This document shows, piece after piece, positions 32,424 to 40,715 of a stretch of DNA of 64,000 nucleotides. The first letter of the stretch is position 1. Each line of letters starts with the position of its first letter. The notes under the pieces were generated by a model. That model ran no database searches and had not been told where the DNA came from. It saw nothing but the letters and a program-made list of their open reading frames with translations. Made by a program: the position numbers and the translations under genes. Source of the DNA: Arenimonas caeni (lineage in GTDB: Bacteria; Pseudomonadota; Gammaproteobacteria; Xanthomonadales; Xanthomonadaceae); the NCBI RefSeq assembly GCF_003024235.1, contig NZ_KZ679088.1, positions 62,001 through 126,000 on the forward strand, in the 5' to 3' direction.

Positions 32424-33326
32424 TCAGCCGCGCAGGCGTTCGAGGATGCCGTCCAGCGCCTCGAGGCCGTGGTAGTTGATCACCAGCTTGCCGCGACCGC
32501 CGCGGCCATGCTGCACGGCCACCTTGGCGCCGAGCTTCTCCGACAGCTCGCGCTCGAGGGCGGCGATGTCGGCGTCGGTCTTCTTCGCCGGGGCCTTGGT
32601 GGGCTTTTTGCCGGGGATCTGGCCCTTGGCCATCAGCTGGGCGCGGCGCTCGACCTCGCGCACGCTCCAGCCCTCGGCCACGGCCTCGCGGGCCAGGGCC
32701 AGCGCCGCCTGCGGCGCCAGGGTGAGCAGGGCGCGGGCGTGGCCCATTTCCAGCTGGCGTTCCTCGAGCAGCCTGCGGATGCCCTCGGGCAGCTCGAGCA
32801 GGCGCAGCAGGTTCGACACCGAGGCGCGCGAGCGGCCCACGGCCTCGGCGGCCTGCTGGTGGGTGAGCGAGAACTCGTCGATCAGGCGGCTCAGGGCCAG
32901 CGCCTCTTCCAGCGGGTTGAGGTCCTCGCGCTGGATGTTCTCGATCAGCGCCATGGCGATCGAGGCGCGGTCGTCGACCTCGCGCAGCACCACCGGCACG
33001 TCGGTCAGGCCGGCCTGGGTGGCGGCGCGCCAGCGGCGTTCGCCGGCGATGATCTCGTAGCGCGGCTGGCCGTCCTTGCCGTTGCCGATGGCGCGCACGA
33101 CGATCGGCTGGATCAGGCCCTGGGCCTTGATGGACTCGGCCAGCTCGGTGAGCTTGGCCGGATCCATCGCGCTGCGGGGCTGGTACTTGCCGGGCTGGAG
33201 CTGCAGCAGCGGCAGGGTGCGCAGGCCTTCGCCGGCGGTCGCCTCGTCCGCGGGCGCGGCGCCCTTGTTGCCGGTGCCCAGCAGGGCGTCGAGGCCGCGG
33301 CCGAGGCCGCGCTTCTTGCTGCTCAT
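32424..33326 (-). CDS. parB: Chromosome-partitioning protein ParB
   Basis: A 300-residue protein. The N-terminus KKRGLGRGLDALLG is typical of chromosomal ParB. Next is the ParB/Spo0J CTPase domain (about 50-145) with GERRWRAA and ENIQREDLNPLEEA. The helix-turn-helix (about 160-190) has THQQAAEAVGRSRASVSNLLRLL. The C-terminal dimer domain follows. It binds parS near the origin and loads SMC. It overlaps parA by 4 bp. No good parS site is seen in the window. Confidence 0.95.
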   Translation of the reverse strand: MSSKKRGLGRGLDALLGTGNKGAAPADEATAGEGLRTLPLLQLQPGKYQPRSAMDPAKLTELAESIKAQGLIQPIVVRAIGNGKDGQPRYEIIAGERRWRAATQAGLTDVPVVLREVDDRASIAMALIENIQREDLNPLEEALALSRLIDEFSLTHQQAAEAVGRSRASVSNLLRLLELPEGIRRLLEERQLEMGHARALLTLAPQAALALAREAVAEGWSVREVERRAQLMAKGQIPGKKPTKAPAKKTDADIAALERELSEKLGAKVAVQHGRGGRGKLVINYHGLEALDGILERLRG

Positions 33327-34105
33327 GCCATCTCCTTGTGCATCTTCTTTTCGCGCCGCACGATCTCGCCGGCCAGGCCCAGGTAGGCGATGCCACCGCG
33401 CGAGGCGCGGTCGTAGCCGACGATCGACTGGCCGTGGCTGGGCGCCTCGGCCAGGCGCACGTTGCGCGGGATGATCGAGCGGAACACCTTTTCGCCGAAG
33501 TGGCGGGTGAGTTCGCCCGACACCGCGTTGGCCAGGTTGTTGCGCACGTCGAACATGGTGCGCACGATGCCTTCGATCTCCAGCGCCGGGTTGAGCTTGG
33601 CCTTGAGCGCGTTGATGGTGTCGACCAGCGAGCTCAGGCCCTCGAGCGCGAAGTACTCGCACTGCATCGGCACGATCACGCCGTCGGCCGCGGCCAGCGC
33701 ATTGAGCGTGAGCAGCGAGAGCGAGGGCGGGCAGTCGATGATCAGGTAGTCGTAGTTCTCGCGCAGCGGCGCCAGCGCGGCCTTCAGGCGCTGCTCGCGG
33801 CCGGCCTCGTCCATCAGGCGGATTTCGGCGGCGGTGAGGTCGATGTTGCCCGGCAGCAGGTCGAAGCCCTCCGGCGACTTCACCACCGCGGCGCTGGCCG
33901 GGCATTCGCCCAGCAGCACTTCGCAGGCGGAATTGCCCAGTTCGCGCTTGTCCACGCCGGAAGCCATGGTGGCATTGCCCTGCGGGTCGAGGTCGACCAG
34001 CAGCACCCGGCGCGGCGTGGCGGCCAGCGCGGCGGCCAGGTTCACGGCGGTGGTGGTCTTGCCGACCCCGCCTTTCTGGTTGGCAATGGCGATGATGCGA
34101 CCCAT
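33323..34105 (-). CDS. parA: Chromosome-partitioning ATPase ParA
   Basis: A 260-residue Walker-type ATPase. The deviant Walker A KGGVGKTTT is near residue 11, DLDPQGNAT near 40, and IIDCPPSL near 125. It drives origin segregation with ParB and forms the rsmG-parA-parB block common near the origin. Its ribosome binding site AAGGAG lies before ATG 34105. Length and motifs are complete. Confidence 0.96.
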   Translation of the reverse strand: MGRIIAIANQKGGVGKTTTAVNLAAALAATPRRVLLVDLDPQGNATMASGVDKRELGNSACEVLLGECPASAAVVKSPEGFDLLPGNIDLTAAEIRLMDEAGREQRLKAALAPLRENYDYLIIDCPPSLSLLTLNALAAADGVIVPMQCEYFALEGLSSLVDTINALKAKLNPALEIEGIVRTMFDVRNNLANAVSGELTRHFGEKVFRSIIPRNVRLAEAPSHGQSIVGYDRASRGGIAYLGLAGEIVRREKKMHKEMA

Positions 34106-34136
34106 GGATGCTCCTTCCCCGACCCCGAACGGGGGA

Positions 34137-34784
34137 TTATGCCGCCTGAGCCGGGTCGCGGGTGATCGTGACCAGGTGGCGTTCGCCTTCCAGGCCCGGG
34201 ACCGAGAGGGGCTGCACGGATTCGACCGCCCATCCCGGCGGCAGCGCGGCGATCTCGGCGTCGGGACGCAGGCCCTTCATCGCCAGCAGGCGGCCGCCCG
34301 GGGCCAGCAGGTGGCCGCCGACCTCGAGGATGCCGGCCAGGGTGTCCATGGCGCGGGCGGTGAGCTGGTCGTAGGCGCCGGGCTCGTCCACGGCCTCGGC
34401 GCGCGATTCGAGGACCCGCGCGTTGGCCAGGCCGAGCTTGCGCACCACTTCGCGCATGAAGCGGCACTTCTTGCCGTTGCTCTCCACCAGGGTCACCTCG
34501 AGCCCGGGCACGGCCAGCGCCAGCGGGATGCCGGGCAGGCCGGGGCCGGTGCCCAGGTCGGCCAGGCGGCCGGGGCGCACGGCCCGCCACATCGACAGCG
34601 AGTCGAGCAGGTGCTTGTGCAGCATCTCGCGCGGGTCGCGGATAGCGGTGAGGTTGTAGGTCTTGTTCCAGCGGTCGAGCAGGGCCAGGTAGTCGAGCAG
34701 CTGGCCAGCCAGCGGCTGCGTCGGCAGGCCGAGCGCGGCCAGCCCGGCTTCGAGTTCGGGCGCGAGGTGTTGGAGCGGGTTCAT
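34137..34784 (-). CDS. rsmG: 16S rRNA m7G527 methyltransferase
   Basis: A 215-residue SAM-dependent methyltransferase (GidB). It shows [21 protein letters not shown], then [16 protein letters not shown] for SAM binding and [14 protein letters not shown]. It methylates G527 of 16S rRNA. mnmG, its usual neighbour, is not present upstream. A CATAAT hexamer lies 6 nt before the ATG. Confidence 0.95.
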   Translation of the reverse strand: MNPLQHLAPELEAGLAALGLPTQPLAGQLLDYLALLDRWNKTYNLTAIRDPREMLHKHLLDSLSMWRAVRPGRLADLGTGPGLPGIPLALAVPGLEVTLVESNGKKCRFMREVVRKLGLANARVLESRAEAVDEPGAYDQLTARAMDTLAGILEVGGHLLAPGGRLLAMKGLRPDAEIAALPPGWAVESVQPLSVPGLEGERHLVTITRDPAQAA

Positions 34785-34790
34785 GCCGCC

Positions 34791-34796
34791 ATTATG
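34791..34796 (-). promoter_or_regulatory. -10-like hexamer CATAAT 6 nt before rsmG
   Basis: On the reverse strand CATAAT is followed by ggcggc and the ATG at 34784. This fits a leaderless transcript. Confidence 0.4.
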
Positions 34797-34809
34797 GCGG
34801 GGTCGGATG

Positions 34810-35262
34810 TCAGGCGGGATGCAGCGCGCAGCGGATCACCCGCAACCCCATCCGCCCCAAGCGCCGGTTGAGTTCGGCCTTCAGGGTTTCGGCCAGGGTC
34901 GGGGCATCGTCGTTGGCTGCCGGCAGGCTGGCCAGGGCGTCGCGGGCCTGGTCGGTCACCAGGGCGTCGACGCGGTCGAGCGCCTCGCCGGCCTGGGCCG
35001 GGTCGAGGATCTGGTAGTAGAGCTCGGCTTGGGTGCCGGATTCGCCAGGAATTTCAAGGTGATGGCCGATCAGGCAGACCGGCTGGCCCAGCTGGTCCAG
35101 GCCCGGCAGGGTCCAGCGCCAGCCCGGCCCCAGGGCCCGAACGAAGCGCCCGAAGCGGTGCACCGTGACCACGCTGTTGTCAGGCACCCGGCGCAGGCCG
35201 GTGAGCCAGGCCAAGGGTGCCAGGGGCAGCGGAACGGGCAGCAGCGGAGACATGAAAGTCAT
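34810..35262 (-). CDS. Short SPFH/band-7-like protein
   Basis: A 150-residue protein. It has a hydrophobic N-terminus ([19 protein letters not shown]). The start of an SPFH domain follows: [25 protein letters not shown], then a strand with [32 protein letters not shown]. Full stomatin/prohibitin proteins are about twice as long and have a coiled-coil tail, which is missing here. It may be a compact family member or a decayed gene. It is the last core-type gene before the island. The start is uncertain: ATG 35262 is chosen; ATG 35253 and TTG 35307 are alternatives. Confidence 0.55.
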   Translation of the reverse strand: MTFMSPLLPVPLPLAPLAWLTGLRRVPDNSVVTVHRFGRFVRALGPGWRWTLPGLDQLGQPVCLIGHHLEIPGESGTQAELYYQILDPAQAGEALDRVDALVTDQARDALASLPAANDDAPTLAETLKAELNRRLGRMGLRVIRCALHPA

Positions 35263-36209
35263 TTGGTGGCGGGGGGTTACCCAGTCTTTCTGAAGCTTAG
35301 CATTCAAAACGTGACTGGTTTCACAATTCGGCCAACGGCCCCTTGACCGGGCCTGCTGGGCAGAACACCAAAGTCCGTACCGGAAATACGGACTTTGGTG
35401 TTTCTGGTCATTTCTTGCCCACGTACGGACTATGGTGTTTCGGAGAAGGCCGAAACTTCCTCAGAATCAACGACCTGCTGCATTCCGACATGGTAGGCCG
35501 ACTTTCAGCAGGACCTGATCAAAGGAGAAGGTGTCCTGCCTCGCGGCGGCCGGGAGGGGGATCTGATTTGGAGTTGTCCGTGGATCTCAAGTCTTATTCC
35601 CCGCCAGGATGACCGCGACGCCGCTTGACCGGCTGACCCACCACTGACAAATCGTCGAGGCCGGGATCGACTGATGCTGGTTCCGGTACAGCAGCCGCAG
35701 GGCAAAAACCAAGATCCGGGCCCGGGAGCAGGTCCGGGTTCAAAAGGCGAAGAGGGGCGCCGATCCAGCCAAGGGACTTGGCGGCCGAGGCTAAACTGTG
35801 ACCAAACCCGGGGCTGGATTCCCCCGGTCCATTCCCTGGTTAATTTTCAGTGCGCAGGGGTGGTCATTCTTGGGCGCACGTAGATACCAATGAGCCAACT
35901 CCACTCTTTAGGGAGACACGATGGTCACGTGAAGCAGCGCCGGCTGGATCCCGATGCACTTGTCCTGAGAGAGACGGATTAGCCTTATGCAGAGATCCAG
36001 CCGCGCTCGAGTGGGCGGCTTCGGTGAAGAGGCCGGGACGAACACCATCCTCATGACGGCGGACGCCACTTAAACCGGGCTGGGTCCACAGATTGGGGGC
36101 GGGCAGTAGTCACCGGCCAGACGCAGTCCCCCAGCCCCATCCCCGGGACTACGCTCAGGCGGCAGGTCCTCACGCCCCAGAAGGCGGGGCCCCGTGCTGA
36201 CTGTCGGTA
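35263..36209. other. Long non-coding stretch at the island's left edge
   Basis: About 950 bp have no supportable gene. Small open frames here lack start signals and family resemblance. The stretch holds the triple tacggact repeat (35364-35440), a ttcgg/ccgaa hairpin just after it (35439-35455), and otherwise low-complexity, lower-GC sequence that looks like decayed mobile DNA. Confidence 0.6.
35364..35440. repeat. Three copies of a 16-17-bp motif, two as a perfect inverted pair
   Basis: aacaccaaagtccgta (35364-35379) and tacggactttggtgtt (35387-35402) are perfect reverse complements around a 7-nt spacer. tacggactatggtgttt (35424-35440) repeats the right arm with one change. The pattern suggests binding sites for a dimeric DNA-binding protein or the end of a mobile element. 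Confidence 0.8.
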
Positions 36210-36214
36210 TTGGC

Positions 36215-36257
36215 TTGAATGTGAACTCAAAAGGCGTATAAACGCTCATATATGAGC
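36215..36257 (+). promoter_or_regulatory. hipB promoter and operator palindrome over the start codon
   Basis: TTGAAT (36215-36220), a 16-nt spacer and TATAAA (36237-36242) form a promoter. The perfect palindrome GCTCATATATGAGC (36244-36257) contains the hipB ATG (36252) and covers the expected start of transcription, so a bound repressor would block initiation. Confidence 0.6.
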
Positions 36258-36575
36258 CCTACTGCCCGCCCGCTACCCATGTCCCCAGAGACCGCCGAGG
36301 CCCTGACGAGCATGGGCCGCGCTATCCGCGACGCCCGTCTTGCCCGGAAGCTGCGCCATGCGGATCTGGCCTCGCGTGCCGGCATCAGCGTGGCCACGCT
36401 CAAGCGCCTTGAGCGAGGAGACCCGACCTTGGCCGTCGGTCGATTCCTCGAGGTCCTGACCGCTCTATCGCCCTCCCTGCTTGCGGATCTGGTGAAGACG
36501 GTTCGCGCCGATCCCACGGGCGATGCCCTGCGGCGCAAAGCCATGGGCGAGCGGTCGAGACGGGAGGACTTTTGA
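36252..36575 (+). CDS. HipB-like antitoxin/repressor (XRE helix-turn-helix)
   Basis: A 107-residue protein. The helix-turn-helix is at about residues 24-80 (GRAIRDARLARKLRHADLASRAGISVATLKRLERGDPTLAVGRFLEVLTAL, one unbroken XRE unit). In hipBA modules this protein binds the HipA kinase and represses its own promoter. It overlaps the kinase gene (TGATG). ATG 36252 lies inside the operator palindrome; ATG 36279 is a possible start. The upstream promoter would give a transcript with almost no leader. Confidence 0.85.
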   Translation: MSPTARPLPMSPETAEALTSMGRAIRDARLARKLRHADLASRAGISVATLKRLERGDPTLAVGRFLEVLTALSPSLLADLVKTVRADPTGDALRRKAMGERSRREDF

Positions 36576-37777
36576 TGCGGCTCTACCTGTGGGCTCCTCT
36601 GGGTGGGCAGTGGCAGGTCGCGGCCCGGCTCGACTGGACGCGGGATGTCGGCTCCTTCCGGTATGCCCCGACCTGGCTGGAGACAGCCGGCGCCTACCCG
36701 CTGGACCCTCTAAACCTGCCGCTCGAGGACTCGGAGCGCGTCATCGAAGAAAACAAAGGCATTTCGGGCGTGCTTTCGGATGCAGGGCCCGATCGCTGGG
36801 GGCGCCGGCTGATAGAAAGACTGGCCCAGCGCCCCCCGCGGGACGAAGCCGAATGGGTGCTGGCCACCGCCGGCAGTGGCAGCGGCGCACTCCGCGCCTC
36901 CCTATCCCGCGACGCCCTTGCTCCGGTGCGGACGCCCTACGCCCAGGTGACGCTGGAGCAGCTCGAGGAAGCCTCGCGGACCTTGGCCGAAGGCGGGTTC
37001 CCGCCGCCGCCGCTGTACGAAATCCTTTGCGTGCAGAGTGGCGCCTTGGGTGGTGCCCGCCCAAAGGCCGCGATGAGCATCGACGGCCGCGAGGTCATTG
37101 CCAAGTTCCAGCAGCCGCAGCACGACACGGTCGACGTGCCCAAGGTCGAAGCCGCCTGTCTGGCGCTGGCGCGTCGGTCGGGCATCGACGCCATCAATGC
37201 CACCCTCGTCACTGTCCACGGCAGGAGCGTCTTGCTCGTGGACAGGTTCGATCGTCAGGATCGCGAGCCTGTGCACTATCTGAGCGCCCGGAGCCTCCTG
37301 AACGTCTACCGCGCGACCGAGCAGGACGCCGTGGCGCCGGCGGGTCGGGCCACCTACGCCGCCTTGGCCGCGGCAGCCCGGCGGATCGACGTGGAGGGCG
37401 CGGGCCCAGAGCTGTTCCGTCGACTGGCCTTCAACTACGCGATCGGAAACACCGACGATCACCTTCAGAACCACGGCTTCCTGTTCGACGGTGCCTGGCG
37501 CCTGGCCCCCGCTTTCGATCTGGTGGCCCAAGGAGGCGACAGCCTCGCCATCGGCGCGGGTCGCCAGGGAAGGGCTCGGACCAGAGAGAACGTGCTGTCC
37601 GGGGCAGGCGACTTCGGCCTCAAGCCACAAGAAGCCGAGGAGCTGTTGGAGCAGGCGATCGAGGCGGCGCGTGGGCTGGGCCCCGAGCTTGATCGGCACG
37701 CGATGCCCGCAGGTGAGCGGGTGCAGGTGCTGCGGAATCTATGCGCCGAAGCAAAGCTTGACGTCACACCGACGTAG
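36575..37777 (+). CDS. HipA-family serine/threonine kinase toxin
   Basis: A 400-residue HipA-like kinase. The N-terminal subdomain (about 1-110) is followed by the glycine-rich loop SGALGGARPKA at 155-165, the ATP lysine in AKF at 176-178, RFDR at 224-227, the catalytic loop NTDDHLQNHGF at 292-302, and the metal Asp in AFDLV near 315. All core catalytic residues are present, so the toxin seems active. HipA kinases phosphorylate targets such as glutamyl-tRNA synthetase and cause dormancy; the target here is unknown. The start is ATG 36575, overlapping the repressor stop. Confidence 0.87.
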   Translation: MRLYLWAPLGGQWQVAARLDWTRDVGSFRYAPTWLETAGAYPLDPLNLPLEDSERVIEENKGISGVLSDAGPDRWGRRLIERLAQRPPRDEAEWVLATAGSGSGALRASLSRDALAPVRTPYAQVTLEQLEEASRTLAEGGFPPPPLYEILCVQSGALGGARPKAAMSIDGREVIAKFQQPQHDTVDVPKVEAACLALARRSGIDAINATLVTVHGRSVLLVDRFDRQDREPVHYLSARSLLNVYRATEQDAVAPAGRATYAALAAAARRIDVEGAGPELFRRLAFNYAIGNTDDHLQNHGFLFDGAWRLAPAFDLVAQGGDSLAIGAGRQGRARTRENVLSGAGDFGLKPQEAEELLEQAIEAARGLGPELDRHAMPAGERVQVLRNLCAEAKLDVTPT

Positions 37778-37849
37778 AGATGGAGTTGGCAGCGCCTTGG
37801 TCTTGCCAATCTGCCCGAACGTCTTTCGAGAGCAAGTCCACTTTCGACC

Positions 37850-39406
37850 TATTCCGTTGAAAAACTCGGTTGAATCGGCCTCCTGAAGCTGGTCCACTGA
37901 CTTCCCATCGATCCAGCGGAAATCGCAGCGATGATGGGACGTCAGGAAGCCGGGCAAGCGCCCCTGTTCTACGCCTTCAACCTCGAAGACCACGTCCCGG
38001 CAAACCACCTTCTCCGCGGTATAGACCAGTTCCTGGACTTGGGTGAGCTGCACCAGCACCTGGCCCCGCACTACAGCCATACCGGGCGACCCTCCGTCGA
38101 TCCAGCCCTGCTGATCCGGATGCTGATCGTGGGCTACTGCTTCGGCGTCCGCTCGGAGCGTCGACTGTGCGAAGAGGTGCACTTGAACTTGGCGTACCGG
38201 TGGTTCTGCCGGTTGGGCCTTGAAGATGCCGTGCCGGACCACTCGACGTTCTCCAAGAACCGCCACGGCCGCTTCCGCGACAACGACACCCTGCGCTTCG
38301 TGTTTGAGAAGGTGCTCGAACGCTGCCTGGCCGAGGGCCTGGTCGGCGGCGAGGGCTTCGCGATCGACGCCAGCGTGATCAAGGCCGACGCCAATCGGCA
38401 GAAGGGCGTGCCCGGCGCCGACGTGGCCTGGGACCGCGAGTCACCGCTCACGCGCCCGGTCCGCGAGTATCTGGAGGCGCTGGACGACGCGGAGGCGCCG
38501 CGCACTCCGCCCAAGAACGTGTCGCTGACCGACCCGGCGGCGCAGTGGACCGCGGCGCCGGGCGGTCCCGCCTTCTATGCTTACTCGACCAACTACCTGA
38601 TCGACGTCAAAGCCGGCGTCATCGTTGATGTGGAGGCGACGCCCGCCTATCGAACCGACGAGGTCGAAGCCACGCGGACAATGGTCGATCGGGTCGAGCA
38701 GCGATTCAATCTCAAGCCGACCCGGCTGATCGGCGACACGGCCTACGGCACCTCGGAAATGCTGGGCTGGATGGTGGATGAGAAAGACATCGAGCCCCAC
38801 GTGCCGGTCTGGGACAAAGCTCAGCGCAAGGATGGGACGCTGGGACGATCGGACTTCACTTGGGACGCCGACGCGGCCGAGTATCGCTGCCCGCGAGGCA
38901 AGCCGCTGCGATCCAGCGGCAAACCAACCGCCGACAACACGCTTATCTATCGCAGCAACTTTCACGACTGTGCCGGCTGCGAACTGAAGTCGAAGTGCTG
39001 CCCAAACACAACGCACCGGAAGATCGCCCGCCAGGTGAACGAGGCCGCGCGAGACGTGGCGCGCCAGCTGGCGAAGACGAAACGATACGAACAATCACGG
39101 CGACACCGGAAGAAGGTCGAGATGCTGTTCGCGCACCTGAAACGCATATTGAAGTTGGACAGGTTGCGACTACGCGGCCTGAAGGGCGCCCGAGATGAGT
39201 TCCTCTTGGCCGCTACCGCGCAGAATTTACGAAGAATGGCAGCGTGGTTGATGCCGAAACGCCCCGAAGGGGCAATGGCAATGGCCCATTGAGAGCTATG
39301 GGCGCTTGCGCGCCCATTTTTCCATCTCCCCTGGCGAAAGAATCACTGATCCGGCCAAACCGCCGGACCCAGCCGCCAGCCAGATGGCGAGTTTTTCAAC
39401 GGAATA
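37850..39406 (+). mobile_element. Complete IS1182-family insertion sequence
   Basis: The element is 1557 bp with perfect 19-bp terminal inverted repeats: tattccgttgaaaaactcg at 37850-37868 and its complement at 39388-39406. GACC direct repeats flank it (37846-37849 and 39407-39410). One complete transposase gene lies inside. Removing it restores an imperfect hairpin in the target, gtccacttt...aaagcggac. Intact ends and target duplication point to recent insertion. Confidence 0.93.
37931..39292 (+). CDS. IS1182-family DDE transposase
   Basis: A 453-residue transposase. The N-terminal DUF772 region (about 40-115) has HTGRPSVDPALLIRMLIVGY and FCRLGLEDAVPDHSTFSKNR. The DDE core has Asp in FAIDASVIKADAN, Asp in IGDTAYGT, and Glu in EMLFAHLKR near residue 397. 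An inserted cysteine cluster (RCPRGK...CAGCELKSKCCPN) before the last Glu is typical of IS1182. It is complete and flanked by intact IS ends. ATG 37934 is an equal alternative start. Confidence 0.92.
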   Translation: MMGRQEAGQAPLFYAFNLEDHVPANHLLRGIDQFLDLGELHQHLAPHYSHTGRPSVDPALLIRMLIVGYCFGVRSERRLCEEVHLNLAYRWFCRLGLEDAVPDHSTFSKNRHGRFRDNDTLRFVFEKVLERCLAEGLVGGEGFAIDASVIKADANRQKGVPGADVAWDRESPLTRPVREYLEALDDAEAPRTPPKNVSLTDPAAQWTAAPGGPAFYAYSTNYLIDVKAGVIVDVEATPAYRTDEVEATRTMVDRVEQRFNLKPTRLIGDTAYGTSEMLGWMVDEKDIEPHVPVWDKAQRKDGTLGRSDFTWDADAAEYRCPRGKPLRSSGKPTADNTLIYRSNFHDCAGCELKSKCCPNTTHRKIARQVNEAARDVARQLAKTKRYEQSRRHRKKVEMLFAHLKRILKLDRLRLRGLKGARDEFLLAATAQNLRRMAAWLMPKRPEGAMAMAH

Positions 39407-39591
39407 GACCCAAAGCGGACATCGTCCACTTTCTCCGTTTGCTCGCGTCGGCCAAGGAACTTCTGCTCATGTGAAACTGCCATTGCGAAGGCAGGGGGCT
39501 TCCAAAAGTAAGCCCACACGATCAGTCGCACAAATTGAGATCGCAGCTGCATATAGTAGCCGCGAAGGCCCAACAGGAGGGACAAACGCAG

Positions 39592-40683
39592 ATGGCAGAC
39601 TACTACGAGATCGATTTTCTGGACGTCGAGACGGACTCCAGTGGCGACGCCATTACCGTTCGTTATGAAGTTGGCGGAGAAACCCTGGTGCATGTGGTGG
39701 ACGGCGGCTACCAAGTGACCGGCCCGGCGATCTGTAGCCACATAAAGAAGCATTACGGCACCACGTACGTCGACCACGTCGTGGTAACTCACTGCGATCG
39801 GGACCACACCGGCGGGTTGGCGACGGTATTGGAAGAAATGGACGTCGGCATCTTGTGGATGCTTAGGCCGTGGGAGTATGCGGCGGAGTTGCTGCCACGG
39901 TTTGCGACGTATACGTCTGTTGATCGGCTCCGCGCACGACTAAAGGGCATCTACTCGAAGCTCGTCGAACTCGAGGAAATCGCGAATCGAAAGGGCATCC
40001 TGATCCTTGACCCATTCCAAGGAGCCACCATCGGTGCCTTTACCGTCATGGCGCCCTCGCGCGCGCGCTATCTCGATCTAATCGTGGCTTCCGAGAACAC
40101 ACCGGAAAGCGTAGAAGAGGCCGCGGCGACGCCAGCCGACCGCATGCGGATGCTAGCGCGGGCGGCGATGAAGAAGGCGGCTCAAATCGTCGCCGCGCTG
40201 TGGGGCGATGAGATGTTCTCGATCGAGGAGACTAGCGCCGAGAATGAGATGAGTGTCGTCCAGTTTGCGCGGCTCTCGAATCACAGGATCCTGCTGACGG
40301 GTGATGCAGGTCGTGCAGCACTCACCGAGGCCGCAGACTACGCCCCGATGGTTGGACTGGTGCTCCCCGGCTTGGACAAGATCCAGATTCCGCATCATGG
40401 TTCACGGCGAAACGTGTCCACAGAGATTCTCGACCGGTGGCTGGGCCCGCGCCTCCGGTCCAAGCCGGCTGCAGGTGGTGAAACATTCTCGGCCATCGTC
40501 AGCTCGGCTAAAGCTGATCCAAACCATCCGCGCAACTCGGTAAAGCGCGCCTTCATTCACCGCGGTGGTGCGGTCTTTGAAACGGAGAGCAGGTCCATCC
40601 GGTCGTATGGCGGCGCAGCACCCAATCGCGATGGCTGGGGTCTGATGACGCCGGCCGACTACCCGAACTCACAGGAGAGTTAG
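39592..40683 (+). CDS. ComEC-like metallo-beta-lactamase-fold protein, island cargo
   Basis: A 363-residue soluble protein with the MBL hydrolase fold of the ComEC/Rec2 kind. The metal motif THCDRDHTGG (HxDxDH) is near residue 64, LLTGDAG near residue 225, and KIQIPHHGSRR near residue 260. There are no membrane helices or signal, unlike true ComEC. Such enzymes are nucleases or phosphodiesterases. The start ATG 39592 is chosen over an earlier in-frame start because AGGAGG lies 11 nt before it. It is followed 32 bp later by a four-helix membrane protein. A nuclease or signal-hydrolase role with that partner, perhaps in phage defence, is inference. Confidence 0.75.
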   Translation: MADYYEIDFLDVETDSSGDAITVRYEVGGETLVHVVDGGYQVTGPAICSHIKKHYGTTYVDHVVVTHCDRDHTGGLATVLEEMDVGILWMLRPWEYAAELLPRFATYTSVDRLRARLKGIYSKLVELEEIANRKGILILDPFQGATIGAFTVMAPSRARYLDLIVASENTPESVEEAAATPADRMRMLARAAMKKAAQIVAALWGDEMFSIEETSAENEMSVVQFARLSNHRILLTGDAGRAALTEAADYAPMVGLVLPGLDKIQIPHHGSRRNVSTEILDRWLGPRLRSKPAAGGETFSAIVSSAKADPNHPRNSVKRAFIHRGGAVFETESRSIRSYGGAAPNRDGWGLMTPADYPNSQES

Positions 40684-40715
40684 TCTCTCAGGCAGCGGCA
40701 CTAGGCAGGATTATC

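Noticed and set aside
35505-35883. Small open frames in the gap left of hipB
   Set aside because: No ribosome binding sites, no recognisable domains, and composition typical of chance frames in GC-rich DNA.
35921-35936. Possible parS site atggtcacgtgaagca near parAB
   Set aside because: Only about 11 of 16 bases match the tgtttcacgtgaaaca consensus, and parS sites are normally almost perfect. It also lies in the acquired region.
40684-40700. gagagttagtctctc near the MBL gene stop as an attC core
   Set aside because: It is a small hairpin around the stop codon; no second core site or attC spacing is present.
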